The translations under genes and the position numbers were made by a program. 13,746 nucleotides of DNA. Source: an uncultured Pseudomonadota bacterium (GTDB lineage Bacteria > Desulfobacterota_B > Binatia > UBA9968). Location: the NCBI GenBank assembly GCA_946478635.1, contig CAMLCX010000080.1, forward strand, positions 1 to 13,746, given 5' to 3'. Under the pieces are notes generated by a model. It was not told the DNA's origin. It searched no databases and saw nothing but the letters and a program-made list of their open reading frames with translations. Every line of letters begins with the position of its first letter. The first letter of the stretch is position 1. Shown piece after piece: positions 13,733 through 13,746 of this stretch.

Positions 13733-13746
13733 CATACCGACATTGT

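Noticed and set aside
1..13746. CRISPR arrays, tRNA/rRNA genes, insertion sequences, phage att sites
   Set aside because: No regularly spaced repeats, no cloverleaf or rRNA-like stretches and no transposase or integrase motifs were seen on either strand.

Overview
The window comes from a Gram-negative (diderm) bacterium, because it encodes an outer-membrane beta-barrel with a C-terminal aromatic residue, periplasmic c-type cytochromes and Tat-exported redox proteins. The gene set is respiratory: 21 CxxCH heme motifs lie in four proteins (10+9+1+1), beside a Rieske/cytochrome b pair, two blue-copper-like proteins and a formate/nitrite-type channel. Such sets occur in uncultured or poorly studied environmental lineages (NC10/Methylomirabilota, Nitrospirota, Desulfobacterota-like, Acidobacteria). 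The sequence alone does not let me name the phylum.

Region 1 (1-6545, minus strand, transcribed right to left) is the core. The order is a decaheme MtrA/DmsE-type cytochrome, an MtrB/PioB-type porin, a nonaheme cytochrome c with a C-terminal membrane anchor, a Rieske iron-sulfur protein, and a b6-type cytochrome b fused to its subunit IV-like part. The 5' end of a Tat-exported protein follows at the window edge. MtrA and MtrB form an electron conduit through the outer membrane. Rieske, cytochrome b and the nonaheme cytochrome look like a quinol-oxidising (or, run in reverse, quinone-reducing) inner-membrane bc-type complex in which the multiheme protein replaces cytochrome c1/f. Together they would wire the quinone pool to an extracellular donor or acceptor such as Fe or Mn minerals or a partner cell. 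Terminator-like hairpins lie after mtrB and after cytochrome b, so the array may be two or three transcription units.

Region 2 (6546-9006, minus strand) starts with a 409-base regulatory gap. It then holds a small membrane-anchored Haem_bd monoheme protein and two tandem, translationally coupled (ATGA) cupredoxin-like proteins with C-terminal carboxypeptidase-regulatory-like domains. These are plausible periplasmic electron carriers.

Region 3 (9118-10366, minus strand) is a compact cassette of small proteins: a TFIIB-type zinc-ribbon protein, a BCAM0308-like double-CxxC protein, and an orphan FtsH N-terminal (periplasmic) domain without ATPase or protease.

Region 4 (10656-13732) holds a monoheme class I cytochrome c (+), a FocA/NirC-type transporter (+), a UspA universal stress protein (-), a two-CBS-domain protein (+) and a short unrecognised protein (+). 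I see no tRNA, rRNA, CRISPR array, transposase or att site.
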